A stretch of 47,126 nucleotides of DNA from Pseudoruminococcus_B sp937901805 (lineage in GTDB: Bacteria; Bacillota; Clostridia; Oscillospirales; Ruminococcaceae), in the NCBI GenBank assembly GCA_963560245.1, contig CAUWNS010000013.1, forward strand, positions 1 through 47,126, read 5' to 3'. Each line of letters opens with the position of its first letter. Within the stretch, counting starts at the first letter, position 1. The notes beneath the pieces were generated by a model, which made no database searches, had not been told where the DNA came from, and saw only the letters and a program-made list of their open reading frames with translations. The position numbers were made by a program, and so were the translations under genes. Positions 9,511 through 17,900 of the stretch are shown piece after piece.

Positions 9511-9540
9511 GGGGAGGCACATTCTGTAGCCTCCCTGTTT
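9511..9540 (+). terminator. Weak or attenuating terminator after rubredoxin
   Basis: A GGGAGGC/GCCTCCC hairpin (9512-9518 and 9529-9535) is followed by a short, interrupted T-run. It may allow read-through into fprA. Confidence 0.5.
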
Positions 9541-9643
9541 CCATGTAAAGATAGAATATTTGACAGAAAAAGCGTTTGAAAGATTGGCTTTTACAGGGGA
9601 ATATAATTATAAAAAGATAATGACAGTTTTAGGAGGAGATAGT

Positions 9644-10846
9644 ATGCACTGTACTCGCAAAGTGACCAATGATATTTACTGGGTTGGAGGAAATGATCGC
9701 CGCCTGGCGCTGTTTGAAAACCTGTTTCCAATTCCGCGCGGGGTATCTTATAATTCCTATGTGATTTTGGATGAAAAGACAGCTGTTATGGATACCGTGG
9801 ATTCTTCGATTACCCGCCAGTTTTTAGAAAATGTAGAACATGTCCTGGCAGGCAGGAAACTGGATTATTTGATTGTGAACCATATGGAGCCGGATCACTG
9901 CTCTACTATTGCAGATATTGTTTTGCGCTATCCGGAAGTGAAAATTGTCGGCAATACCAAAACAATTCAGCTGATTGGTCAGTTTTATGATTTTGATTTG
10001 GAAGGCCGTACCATTGTTGTCAAAGAAATGGACGAGCTTTCTCTTGGCTCTCATAAATTGACCTTTGTCAATGCACCGATGGTTCACTGGCCGGAAGTAA
10101 TGATGAGTTATGAGTCCAGTGAGAAAATCCTGTTTTCCGCCGATGCATTCGGCTCGTTTGGCGCGCTTAACGGAAATTTGTTCAACGATGAAGTGGAGTT
10201 TGAAAAAGAGTGGCTGGACGATGCCCGCCGTTATTATTCCAATATCGTTGGAAAATACGGTGCGCAGGTACAGGCAGTCCTGAAAAAAGCGGCTGGGTTG
10301 GAAATTAATATGATTTGCCCGCTTCATGGTCCAATCTGGAGAAATAACATCGGCTGGTTCTTGGAAAAATACGACAAATGGAGCCGCTATGAGCCGGAAG
10401 AAAAAGCGGTCGTTATTTTCTATGCGTCCATTTACGGCAACACGGAGAATGCAGCGAATGTTCTGGCGTCCATGCTCTCTGAGGCAGGTATCCATAACGT
10501 GAAGATGTATGATGTTTCCAGCACGCATGTTTCCCATGTAATTTCAGAATCCTGGCGTGCAAGCCATCTTGTTTTTGCCGCTCCTACCTATAATATGAAT
10601 CTCTATCCTCCTATGGAAAATGCTATCCGCGATATGAAGGCGCTGAATCTGCAAAATCGTACCGTTGCTGTCATGGATAATGGCTCTTGGGCAAATGTTT
10701 CCGGCAAGCAGATGAGATCTCTTCTTTCTGAAATGAAGGATATGCATGTTCTTCAAAGCGGAGTTTCTCTGGCATCTTCTCTGAAAGAAAATCAGACAGA
10801 AGCAATAAAAAACCTCTGCGATGAAATCGTTTCTTCTTTCCACTAA
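9644..10846 (+). CDS. fprA: Flavodiiron protein (A-type flavoprotein, FprA)
   Basis: Flavodiiron proteins reduce O2 to water or NO to N2O in the cytoplasm of anaerobes. The 400-residue protein has an N-terminal metallo-beta-lactamase-like domain with the diiron motif HMEPDH at residues 80-85, further ligands in MVHWPE (His about 148) and LHGPIW (His about 226), and a C-terminal flavodoxin domain starting near residue 256 with the FMN loop YASIYGNTENAA. The start is the ATG behind AGGAGGAGAT; an upstream in-frame ATG adds 28 unlikely residues through the leader. Rubredoxin is encoded just upstream. Confidence 0.93.
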   Translation: MHCTRKVTNDIYWVGGNDRRLALFENLFPIPRGVSYNSYVILDEKTAVMDTVDSSITRQFLENVEHVLAGRKLDYLIVNHMEPDHCSTIADIVLRYPEVKIVGNTKTIQLIGQFYDFDLEGRTIVVKEMDELSLGSHKLTFVNAPMVHWPEVMMSYESSEKILFSADAFGSFGALNGNLFNDEVEFEKEWLDDARRYYSNIVGKYGAQVQAVLKKAAGLEINMICPLHGPIWRNNIGWFLEKYDKWSRYEPEEKAVVIFYASIYGNTENAANVLASMLSEAGIHNVKMYDVSSTHVSHVISESWRASHLVFAAPTYNMNLYPPMENAIRDMKALNLQNRTVAVMDNGSWANVSGKQMRSLLSEMKDMHVLQSGVSLASSLKENQTEAIKNLCDEIVSSFH

Positions 10847-10865
10847 TAAAAAACAATGAAACAAA

Positions 10866-10898
10866 GAAAGCCCCCGGCCTATGCCGGGGGCTTTCTGC
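10866..10898. terminator. Strong bidirectional terminator
   Basis: A perfect 13-bp GC-rich stem (10866-10878 / 10883-10895, loop CTAT) stands between fprA and the convergent Cys-rich mini-gene. It is flanked by T-rich sequence on the plus strand and by A/T-rich sequence on the other side. Confidence 0.85.
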
Positions 10899-10914
10899 TT
10901 GCAGCAAGGGGGGA

Positions 10915-11079
10915 TTAGTCGCAGCAGCCGCATCCGCCACAGTTGTTTCCACAACCGCAGCCACACCCATTATTGTTGTTGCCAAAACCGCCGAAGCCGT
11001 TTCCGCAGCAGCAGAAGAGAAGGATGAGGATAAGTATCCAGCAACAGCAATCTCCGCCAAAACCTCTACCACAATTCAT
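10915..11079 (-). CDS. 54-residue Cys/Gly-rich mini-protein with a hydrophobic core
   Basis: Not recognised as a named family. The frame encodes 54 residues with 14 cysteines (26%) and many glycines and asparagines: an N-terminal MNCGRGFGGD, a CCC triplet, a short hydrophobic stretch WILILILLF (residues 14-22), a second CCC triplet, a GNGFGGFGNNNN linker and a tail of alternating Cys and Gly ending CGCCD. The start is supported by AAAGGAGG upstream on the minus strand, and a shared terminator follows the stop. A CATANNNTA sigmaK-like -10 motif precedes it. The composition would suit a crosslinked spore-coat or metal-binding peptide, but function is unknown. Confidence 0.7.
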   Translation of the reverse strand: MNCGRGFGGDCCCWILILILLFCCCGNGFGGFGNNNNGCGCGCGNNCGGCGCCD

Positions 11080-11113
11080 AATCAATTGCCTCCTTTAATA
11101 AGTGCTTACACAG

Positions 11114-11141
11114 TATACTATGTGCCGGCCTAAAAAGTGGT
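11114..11141 (-). promoter_or_regulatory. sigmaK-like promoter of the Cys-rich mini-gene
   Basis: On the minus strand an AC dinucleotide (11141-11140), 17 bp and CATAGTATA (11122-11114) fit the mother-cell sigmaK pattern AC-N16/17-CATANNNTA. The overlapping TATACT has no sigmaA -35 at the right distance. The -35 part carries little information. Confidence 0.35.
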
Positions 11142-11282
11142 TACAAGGTTTTCCCTGTCCATTACGATTTTTTATTTTCCTATAAAATCATGAAAAAAGA
11201 AGATATCGATAGTATTTTTAACATACAGAGAGATATTTTGAATTATTGAAATTTAAAAAGACTGTTTTGACTTTTATTAACT

Positions 11283-11310
11283 TTGACTTTTACTGACTAT
11301 TAACTATAAT
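11283..11310 (+). promoter_or_regulatory. sigmaA-type promoter of the ctsR operon
   Basis: TTGACT (11283-11288) and TATAAT (11305-11310) lie 16 bp apart, immediately upstream of the CtsR box. Confidence 0.7.
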
Positions 11311-11320
11311 AGAATCATAA

Positions 11321-11337
11321 GGTCAAGAAAGGTCAAA
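11321..11337 (+). promoter_or_regulatory. CtsR operator
   Basis: Direct heptads GGTCAAG and GGTCAAA separated by AAA match the CtsR consensus RGTCAAA-N3-RGTCAAA. The site covers the predicted transcription start, as expected for a repressor. TTTGACT repeats at 11255-11288 on the other strand could be a weaker second site. Confidence 0.88.
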
Positions 11338-11350
11338 TAGGAGGGGTGAA

Positions 11351-11800
11351 ATGAAACAAAGCGATTTGATTGCTCAGGCAATATTGGATCTGATGAACCA
11401 GGCCAATGGAACGGCAGAAATCCAGCGCAATGAACTTGCACAGAAGATGGGGTGCGTGCCCAGCCAAATCAATTACGTCCTGACTTCACGTTTTACTCCG
11501 GAACATGGGTACATGATTGAGAGCAGGCGGGGGGGCGGAGGATATATTCGTATTACCCGTGTGAATCTTGATTCCGGAAACGCATTTATGCATATCATTA
11601 ATTCGATAAGGGAAACCATTGATTTACCAAGTGCAAGGGCAATGATATCCAACCTATATGGTCAAAAGTTGATTTCATTGAAAGCTGCGCAGCTGATGAT
11701 GGCAGCAATCTCGGACAGTGCCTTAAAATATGTCCATAGTGGGGTGCGAGATATTGTTCGTGCTTCAATTTTTAAACAAATGTTGTTAAAACTTGTATAG
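11351..11800 (+). CDS. ctsR: Class III heat-shock repressor CtsR
   Basis: CtsR represses clp genes at normal temperature and is inactivated by heat and through McsB. The 149-residue protein has the normal size, an N-terminal winged helix-turn-helix, and the conserved tetra-glycine wing seen as ESRRGGGGYIRI near residues 57-68. The C-terminal part mediates dimerisation and Clp-dependent turnover. Its own operator lies just upstream, so the operon is autoregulated. Start codon preceded by GGAGGGG. Confidence 0.96.
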   Translation: MKQSDLIAQAILDLMNQANGTAEIQRNELAQKMGCVPSQINYVLTSRFTPEHGYMIESRRGGGGYIRITRVNLDSGNAFMHIINSIRETIDLPSARAMISNLYGQKLISLKAAQLMMAAISDSALKYVHSGVRDIVRASIFKQMLLKLV

Positions 11801-11834
11801 CCGCCAACAATAAATTGGGAAAGGAAGGGTTTGA

Positions 11835-12353
11835 ATGCTTTGTCAACGCTGTAAACAAAAAAATGCCACTACCTATTATACACAGAATATTAATGGAGAG
11901 AAAAAAGAGATTGCACTATGCGATGACTGTGCAAAAGAGCTGTCGGGAGGATTTCATTTCTTTGATCCGTTCTCTTTTTCCTTGGATAATTTCTTTTCTC
12001 AGCTGTTGACTCCTCATACGAAAACAGCGGGAACACAGAATGGAGGAGCAACAAAATGCCCGGTTTGCGGAACAACGCTTTCCGAAATTTCCCGTGCCGG
12101 GAAAGTGGGATGCCCTGAATGTTATCATACCTTTTCCGCGTCTTTAATGCCCTCTATCCAGCGTATCCATGGTCAGACGCAGCATACAGGGAAAGTTCCC
12201 CGCTCTGCGGGAACACATCTGAGGTTGCAAAGCAGAATCACGGAACTGGAATCCAAACTCCGTCAGGCAATTGGAGAACAGAGGTTTGAAGAGGCTGCAA
12301 AATTGAGAGATGAAATTGCTTCTTTGAAAGAGCAGGTGGAACATCATGACTAA
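11835..12353 (+). CDS. mcsA: McsA, activator of protein arginine kinase
   Basis: McsA is a zinc-binding partner that activates the McsB kinase and binds CtsR. The 172-residue protein has two pairs of CxxC zinc motifs (CQRC/CDDC near residues 3 and 29, CPVC/CPEC near residues 75 and 94) and a C-terminal UVR-like coiled domain around EQRFEEAAKLRDEI. The ATG follows AAGGAAGGG, and the end overlaps mcsB by 8 nt, indicating translational coupling. Confidence 0.93.
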   Translation: MLCQRCKQKNATTYYTQNINGEKKEIALCDDCAKELSGGFHFFDPFSFSLDNFFSQLLTPHTKTAGTQNGGATKCPVCGTTLSEISRAGKVGCPECYHTFSASLMPSIQRIHGQTQHTGKVPRSAGTHLRLQSRITELESKLRQAIGEQRFEEAAKLRDEIASLKEQVEHHD

Positions 12354-13365
12354 ATGGTACGAACAGCAGGAAAAAGATCACGATATTGTTTTAAGTACGC
12401 GGGTACGTTTGGCGAGAAATGTCAAGGAGTTTCCCTTTGTGGCACATATGAGCCTTTCACAAAAAAACAGCCTGATTGAGCAGGTGTGGAATGCAGTCAG
12501 CCAGGCCCATTTCGGGGAAAGCATGAAATTTCAAAAGATCGAAATGGATACTCTTACTCAGGAACAGGCGCTTTCTCTATCTGAACGGCATCTTATCAGT
12601 CCGGAATTTGTCGGGCAAAAACAAGGAAGCGCTCTGCTTCTTTCGGGAGATGAATCCGTATCCATCATGTGTAATGAGGAAGATCATTTGAGAATTCAGG
12701 TTTTAAAAAATGGATTGGATTTTGATCATGCTTACGAATTGGCCAGCCAAATAGACGACTTGATTGACGAAAGTCTGAATTATGCTTTTGATGAGCACTT
12801 GGGATTTCTCACACAGTGTCCAACAAATCTGGGAACCGGTTTGCGTGCTTCGGTTATGCTTCATCTGCCTATGATTGAGCGCAGTGGATTGCTTTCAAGG
12901 CTGAGTAATTCTCTTTCCAAAATGGGGCTTACTATCCGCGGGACATATGGAGAGGGGAGTAAAGCGAAAGGTTCCCTTTATCAGATTTCCAACCAGATTA
13001 CCCTGGGTATTTCAGAAAGAGAGACGATTGGAAAACTGAGAGAGATTATTTTCTCTGTCATAGAGCAGGAATCGGCATTGCGGGAACAATCCAAACAAAA
13101 CCCCCATTTCATTGATGTCGTACGGCGGGCTTTGGGAACAGTTTCCTATGCCTATTTGATTTCAGGAGAAGAGGCAATGCAGTTATTGTCATCCGTCCGT
13201 TTGGGGGTGTCCTGCGGGCTAATTCAGGAGATGACGATTCATGATATAAACGAACTGGAAAATGAGATCTTCAGCGCGACCTTGCAGTGTGCAGGATATC
13301 GGGATGCACAGGCTCGCGATCATGCCCGTGCACAGCTGATACAGAAAAAAATAAACAAGGTATAA
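12346..13365 (+). CDS. mcsB: Protein arginine kinase McsB
   Basis: McsB phosphorylates arginine residues and so marks proteins for ClpCP degradation; it also inactivates CtsR. The 339-residue sequence has the phosphagen-kinase fold signatures: STRVRLARNV near residue 17, NEEDHLRIQ near residue 109 and the CPTNLGTGLRASV loop with the reactive cysteine near residue 151. It overlaps mcsA by 8 nt and is followed after 27 nt by clpC. Slightly shorter than the Bacillus subtilis protein. Confidence 0.95.
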   Translation: MTKWYEQQEKDHDIVLSTRVRLARNVKEFPFVAHMSLSQKNSLIEQVWNAVSQAHFGESMKFQKIEMDTLTQEQALSLSERHLISPEFVGQKQGSALLLSGDESVSIMCNEEDHLRIQVLKNGLDFDHAYELASQIDDLIDESLNYAFDEHLGFLTQCPTNLGTGLRASVMLHLPMIERSGLLSRLSNSLSKMGLTIRGTYGEGSKAKGSLYQISNQITLGISERETIGKLREIIFSVIEQESALREQSKQNPHFIDVVRRALGTVSYAYLISGEEAMQLLSSVRLGVSCGLIQEMTIHDINELENEIFSATLQCAGYRDAQARDHARAQLIQKKINKV

Positions 13366-13392
13366 GAAACCCATAAGGAGGGACTTTAATTT

Positions 13393-15837
13393 ATGTTTCG
13401 ATTCAGTGGATTTACAGAAAGGGCAAATGCAGCGCTCAATTTAGGTGTTGATACAGCATCAGATCTTGGCCACAATTATATAGGCAGCGAGCATATTTTA
13501 ATTGGGCTGCTTAAGGAGGGCAATGGTGTTGCCGCGTCTGTTCTTCAGTCAAAAGGGGTTACCGCCGAGGCTGTTGAAGAACGTCTGGTACAGATGGTTG
13601 GCAAGGGGATTCCGAGCCGCCTGACTCCAAATGATTTTACGCCCCGCTGTAAACGGATTTTGGAAATGGCAGTGATGGAGGCACGCGGGCTTGGACATAA
13701 TTATGTTGGAACGGAACATGTCCTGATGGCAATCCTGAAAGAAGGGGAGAGCTATGCGGTAAAATTTCTTATTGAGGAAGGTGTCAATCCCCAGGATATC
13801 TATGCCGAATGCCTGGAAGCAGTTGGTTCTCAAGAGCCGGAACAGGGGTATGGCAGTTCCTCTCAGGTTTCGAAGAAAAGCTCTACCAAAAACCTGGATC
13901 AGTTTGGCCGTGATCTGACTCAGATGGCGAAAAATGGAGAACTCGATCCTGTAATTGGCAGAGATAAGGAAATTGAGCGCGTAATTCAAATCCTTTCCCG
14001 CCGTACTAAAAACAACCCCTGTCTGATTGGCGAACCCGGTGTAGGTAAAACTGCTATTGCAGAGGGTCTGGCAGAAAAAATTGTCTCCGGAGAAGTTCCG
14101 GAAACCCTGAAAGGGAAACGGATCATTTCTTTGGATTTAACCCGTATGGTTGCTGGCACGAAATACCGCGGCGACTTTGAAGAAAGGATTAAAAACGCCA
14201 TCGAAGAAGTGGAAAAAGACAAGAATATTATCCTTTTCATAGATGAAATCCATACGATTATCGGCGCAGGTGCTGCGGAGGGCGCTGTAGACGCTGCAAA
14301 TATCCTAAAACCGTCACTGGCTCGTGGTCTAATTCATGTTGTCGGCGCAACTACACTGGACGAATACCATAAACATATTGAAAAGGACGCCGCTTTGGAG
14401 CGCCGATTCCAGCCGGTAACAGTGGATGAACCTTCTGAAGAGGATGCCGTTCTGATCTTAAAAGGCCTGCGGGATAAATATGAAGCGCATCATAAGGTGA
14501 AAATCACAGATGAGAGTATCCATGCAGCTGTGACCATGTCTTCCCGTTATATCACCGATCGGTATCTCCCAGATAAGGCAATCGACCTGATTGACGAGGC
14601 GGCTTCACGTGTAAGGATGAAAACCTTTACAGCTCCTCCCGACCTGAAAGAGCTTGAAGATCAAATGAAAGAGCTGGCGGTAGAAAAAGAATCTGCGGTC
14701 AATGCCCAGGATTTTGAGCGTGCTGCAAAAATTCGTGATGAGGAAAAAGTTCTGAAAGATAAATTGGAGGAGCAGAAAAAGAGTTGGGAAAGCCATAATG
14801 CGGGCAAGACAGACGAGGTTACCCCGGAAGATATTGCGGAGATTGTATCCAGCTGGACAGGCGTACCGGTCAAACAATTGACAGAGGAAGAAAGCGAACG
14901 CCTTCTCAAAATGGAAGATATTATCCATCAGCGGGTTATTGGCCAGCATGAGGCGGTTTCTGCCGTATGCCGTGCTATCCGCCGCAGCCGGGTAGGATTG
15001 AAAGATCCCAAACGCCCGATAGGATCATTTATTTTCCTTGGGCCTACCGGCGTTGGGAAAACGGAGTTGTGCAAAGCACTTGCGGAAAGTCTGTTCGGGG
15101 ATGAAAGCGCGATGATCCGTCTTGACATGTCTGAATATATGGAGAAGCATACGGTTTCTCGTCTGATCGGTTCACCTCCGGGATATGTAGGCTATGAAGA
15201 GGGCGGCCAGCTGACAGAAAAAATCCGCAGAAAACCCTATTCTGTCGTTCTCTTTGATGAAATTGAAAAAGCGCATCCGGATGTATTTAATATGCTGCTT
15301 CAGATTCTGGATGATGGCATTCTGACCGATGGACAGGGCAGACGGGTGGATTTTAAAAACGCCGTCATTATTATGACTTCCAACATTGGAGCCAGAATGA
15401 TTGCGGAAAAGACCCAATCCCTCGGCTTTAGCTCCAGTGAGGCAACAGAGACAAGTATTGAGCATATCAAAGATGCGGTTATGGGAGAATTAAGACGGAC
15501 TTTCCGTCCGGAATTCCTGAACCGTGTGGATGATATCATCATCTTCAACAAACTTGACAAAGAGGATATCCGTAAAATTTCAGGCAATCTCCTGGATGGT
15601 CTTGCAAAAAGAGTGGCCTCTTTGGATATTAGCCTTGACTTTACTGAGCAGGCCATTGATAAAATCGCAGATATCGGGTTTGATCCGACTTACGGTGCGC
15701 GTCCATTAAAACGGGCGATCCAGTCTAAAATTGAGGATAAACTTTCTGAAGAAATGTTGGAGGGAAATGTGAAAGCAAATCAGAAAGTAATCTGTGATTA
15801 TAAAGAGGATAAATTTGTCTTTGAAATAGCAGAATAG
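13393..15837 (+). CDS. clpC: ATP-dependent unfoldase ClpC
   Basis: ClpC is the HSP100 unfoldase that feeds substrates, including arginine-phosphorylated proteins, to the ClpP protease. The 814-residue protein shows the double Clp N-domain (about 1-140), AAA+ module 1 with Walker A GEPGVGKT and Walker B LFIDEIH, the middle UVR-type coiled coil around QDFERAAKIRDEE, AAA+ module 2 with GPTGVGKTE, and the C-terminal D2-small domain. AAGGAGGG precedes the start. Last gene of the ctsR operon; clpP is not nearby. Confidence 0.97.
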   Translation: MFRFSGFTERANAALNLGVDTASDLGHNYIGSEHILIGLLKEGNGVAASVLQSKGVTAEAVEERLVQMVGKGIPSRLTPNDFTPRCKRILEMAVMEARGLGHNYVGTEHVLMAILKEGESYAVKFLIEEGVNPQDIYAECLEAVGSQEPEQGYGSSSQVSKKSSTKNLDQFGRDLTQMAKNGELDPVIGRDKEIERVIQILSRRTKNNPCLIGEPGVGKTAIAEGLAEKIVSGEVPETLKGKRIISLDLTRMVAGTKYRGDFEERIKNAIEEVEKDKNIILFIDEIHTIIGAGAAEGAVDAANILKPSLARGLIHVVGATTLDEYHKHIEKDAALERRFQPVTVDEPSEEDAVLILKGLRDKYEAHHKVKITDESIHAAVTMSSRYITDRYLPDKAIDLIDEAASRVRMKTFTAPPDLKELEDQMKELAVEKESAVNAQDFERAAKIRDEEKVLKDKLEEQKKSWESHNAGKTDEVTPEDIAEIVSSWTGVPVKQLTEEESERLLKMEDIIHQRVIGQHEAVSAVCRAIRRSRVGLKDPKRPIGSFIFLGPTGVGKTELCKALAESLFGDESAMIRLDMSEYMEKHTVSRLIGSPPGYVGYEEGGQLTEKIRRKPYSVVLFDEIEKAHPDVFNMLLQILDDGILTDGQGRRVDFKNAVIIMTSNIGARMIAEKTQSLGFSSSEATETSIEHIKDAVMGELRRTFRPEFLNRVDDIIIFNKLDKEDIRKISGNLLDGLAKRVASLDISLDFTEQAIDKIADIGFDPTYGARPLKRAIQSKIEDKLSEEMLEGNVKANQKVICDYKEDKFVFEIAE

Positions 15838-15861
15838 CTCTCTGCTTTCAAAGCGAAAAAA

Positions 15862-15900
15862 GCGGGAAGGCAACAGATTTCTTTTGTCTCCCCGTTTTTT
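15862..15900 (+). terminator. Terminator of the ctsR-clpC operon
   Basis: An imperfect hairpin with a CGGGAAGGCAA/TTGTCTCCCCG stem containing G-U pairs is followed by a run of T residues. Confidence 0.8.
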
Positions 15901-15904
15901 TCAT

Positions 15905-16046
15905 TTAACCAACCTAAATTCGTTCAAAAATTTCATTACCACGAAGTGGAAGATAACGATGAAAGAGCTGAGAAAAGAGGAGGATTTCTTTCTGTTTTCT
16001 GCTTTTTCTTTTTAAAAAGGAAAATTGAAAAGAAAAGAGTACGCTA
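15905..16046. other. AT-rich intergenic stretch, nothing recognised
   Basis: Between the clpC terminator and the gdhA promoter the sequence is purine/pyrimidine-skewed and AT-rich. Apart from a short CCAC/GTGG repeat near 15940 no coding or structured element was seen. Confidence 0.6.
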
Positions 16047-16075
16047 TTGCCGATGTATTTGAAAAAGTGTATAAT
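16047..16075 (+). promoter_or_regulatory. sigmaA-type promoter of gdhA
   Basis: TTGCCG (16047-16052) and TATAAT (16070-16075) are 17 bp apart. They leave a leader of about 105 nt before gdhA with no structure recognised. Confidence 0.6.
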
Positions 16076-16187
16076 AGTCAAAAAAGAATACAGAAAAGCG
16101 GAAAATTCAAAATGGATGGCCAATAAGAATTGCTTTTCTGTAACTGCACTCAAAGAAAAAATGTGCAGTGAAAAGGAGGAAAAGGGA

Positions 16188-17519
16188 ATGTCTTACATCA
16201 ATGAAGTACTGGAAAATTTGCAGAAGACTTATCCGGAACAACCGGAATTTCTTCAAGCGGTCAGAGAGGTCCTGACCTCTCTTCATCCAGTAATCACAGC
16301 ACATGAGGAGGAATATCGGCGTAACGCCCTTTTGGAACGCCTGACAGAACCGGATCGGCAGATCTTGTTTCGGGTACCCTGGGTAGATGATTCCGGTCAA
16401 ACCCGTGTCAACAGGGGATTCCGTGTACAATTTAATAATGCAATCGGCCCATACAAAGGAGGCCTCCGTTTCCGGGATAATGTTTCTCTGAGTATTATCA
16501 AATTCTTGGGTTTTGAACAGATTTTCAAAAATTCTCTTACAGGTCTTCCCATTGGTGGGGCAAAGGGCGGTTCGGATTTTGATCCAAAGGGGAAATCTGA
16601 CCGGGAAATCCTTGCGTTTTGCCAGAGCTTTATGACAGAACTGTATAAATATATCGGCGCAGATGAGGATGTCCCAGCAGGTGATATCGGCGTTGGCGCC
16701 AGAGAAATCGGGTATCTCTATGGGCAGTATAAGCGGATCCAGGGGGTTCATACCGGGGTTCTGACCGGAAAGGGACTTTCCTATGGGGGAAGTCTTGCCA
16801 GAACGGAAGCAACCGGGTATGGACTGCTCTATTTTACACAGGAGATGTTAAAGAAAAACGGGTTGTCCCTGGAAGGAAAACGGGTTGCGATCTCTGGAGC
16901 TGGAAATGTCGCTATCTATGCGGCGCAAAAGGCAATGGAACTCGGGGCAACGGTTGTTACGATGAGCGATTCCACAGGCTGGATTTATGAGGAAAATGGA
17001 ATTGATCTTCCGGCTGTCCGTGTACTGAAGGAACAAAAGCGTGCAAGATTGTCGGAATATATAGATTCCCATCCTTCTGCTTCTTACCATGAGACAGGGA
17101 AAGTATGGAGCGCTCCCTGTGATATTGCGCTGCCGTGCGCTACACAAAACGAACTGGATTTGGAAGACGCCAAACAGCTTGTGGCAAACGGCTGCACTGC
17201 CGTGGCGGAAGGCGCTAATATGCCGTCTACAGCCGAGGCAATTGCTTATTTGATGGAGCATGGAATCCTTTTTGGCCCTGCCAAAGCGGCAAATGCCGGC
17301 GGGGTTGCGACCTCTGCATTGGAAATGACCCAGAACAGCGAACGTCTTTCCTGGAGTTTTGAAGAGGTGGACGCCAAACTGCAGGGGATTATGATCTCCA
17401 TTTTCCAGAAAACGGACGAGGCGGCAAAACAATACGGGATGGAAGGGAATTATCTTGCCGGGGCTAACATTGCAGGGTTTGAAAAAGTGGCTCAGGCTCT
17501 TCTTGCCCAGGGTATTTAA
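16188..17519 (+). CDS. gdhA: NADP-type glutamate dehydrogenase
   Basis: Catalyses reductive amination of 2-oxoglutarate to glutamate, the main ammonium-assimilation step in many clostridia. The 443-residue length fits the hexameric bacterial GdhA class. Visible are the substrate region KGGLRFRDNVSLSIIKFLGF, the catalytic GLPIGGAKGGSDFDP segment with its lysine, and the dinucleotide fold ISGAGNVAIYAAQKA. The coenzyme is inferred from similarity to the NADP-dependent class. The start is the ATG behind AAAGGAGGAAAAGGG; the 47-codon upstream extension crosses the promoter and leader and is unlikely. Confidence 0.95.
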   Translation: MSYINEVLENLQKTYPEQPEFLQAVREVLTSLHPVITAHEEEYRRNALLERLTEPDRQILFRVPWVDDSGQTRVNRGFRVQFNNAIGPYKGGLRFRDNVSLSIIKFLGFEQIFKNSLTGLPIGGAKGGSDFDPKGKSDREILAFCQSFMTELYKYIGADEDVPAGDIGVGAREIGYLYGQYKRIQGVHTGVLTGKGLSYGGSLARTEATGYGLLYFTQEMLKKNGLSLEGKRVAISGAGNVAIYAAQKAMELGATVVTMSDSTGWIYEENGIDLPAVRVLKEQKRARLSEYIDSHPSASYHETGKVWSAPCDIALPCATQNELDLEDAKQLVANGCTAVAEGANMPSTAEAIAYLMEHGILFGPAKAANAGGVATSALEMTQNSERLSWSFEEVDAKLQGIMISIFQKTDEAAKQYGMEGNYLAGANIAGFEKVAQALLAQGI

Positions 17520-17595
17520 GTGGATTTTATGCATAAGGACAAAATATGCAGGAGTATAGTAGCATTGGGGGTTCCCAAACGAGAGGGGAATACAA

Positions 17596-17769
17596 ATGCG
17601 AAAAAGGTTTCCTGATATGCTGTTTAAACAGTATCCCATGCGCTTGGAAAATGTGGAAAAAATCCGGCAGATTCTTCATACTTGCGGATATCCGGAAGTA
17701 CAGGAACAGCGGATGCTGGATATGATCGTATCTTTGCTTCAGCCTGTGCTGGAGCAGGGAAAAACTTGA
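17596..17769 (+). CDS. Hypothetical 57-residue protein downstream of gdhA
   Basis: Not recognised. The ORF starts with ATG behind GAGAGGGG at good spacing and encodes a mostly helical, charged 57-residue product (MRKRFPDMLF start, single cysteine near residue 30, amphipathic C-terminal helix). It lies 76 bp after gdhA without an obvious terminator between them and may be co-transcribed. No membrane segment or known motif was found. Confidence 0.5.
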   Translation: MRKRFPDMLFKQYPMRLENVEKIRQILHTCGYPEVQEQRMLDMIVSLLQPVLEQGKT

Positions 17770-17782
17770 TTTTTTCCCGTGG

Positions 17783-17811
17783 TTGACGCAGAGCGGAAAA
17801 GCCGGTATAAT
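17783..17811 (+). promoter_or_regulatory. sigmaA-type promoter of ridA
   Basis: TTGACG (17783-17788) and TATAAT (17806-17811) are 17 bp apart. Confidence 0.7.
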
Positions 17812-17841
17812 AAGGGTATCCTGGTGAATTTTATCAGGTGT

Positions 17842-17856
17842 AGAATCATTGATTCT
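17842..17856 (+). repeat. Short palindrome in the ridA leader
   Basis: AGAATCA and TGATTCT arms of 7 bp around a single T lie about 30 bp after the predicted -10. It could be an operator or chance. Confidence 0.3.
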
Positions 17857-17900
17857 GTACTTTTCGTATGGAAAAATAAAAGAGATGGAGATGTGTTTTC

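Noticed and set aside
9560..9607. Separate promoter directly before fprA
   Set aside because: TTGACA and TATAAT occur but at spacings (36 bp, or 20 bp with a weaker TTGAAA) that do not make a convincing promoter.
9824..10537. Minus-strand 237-codon frame inside fprA
   Set aside because: Antisense shadow of fprA codon structure with no start signal or family motifs.
10671..11072. Minus-strand 133-codon frame over the 3' end of fprA
   Set aside because: It runs through the terminator and antisense to fprA and lacks an RBS; the 54-residue frame with RBS and unusual composition explains the region better.
16047..16187. Longer gdhA reading frame with 47 extra codons
   Set aside because: The extension starts on the predicted -35 hexamer, crosses the -10, and the inner ATG has a much better ribosome binding site and the family's usual start.
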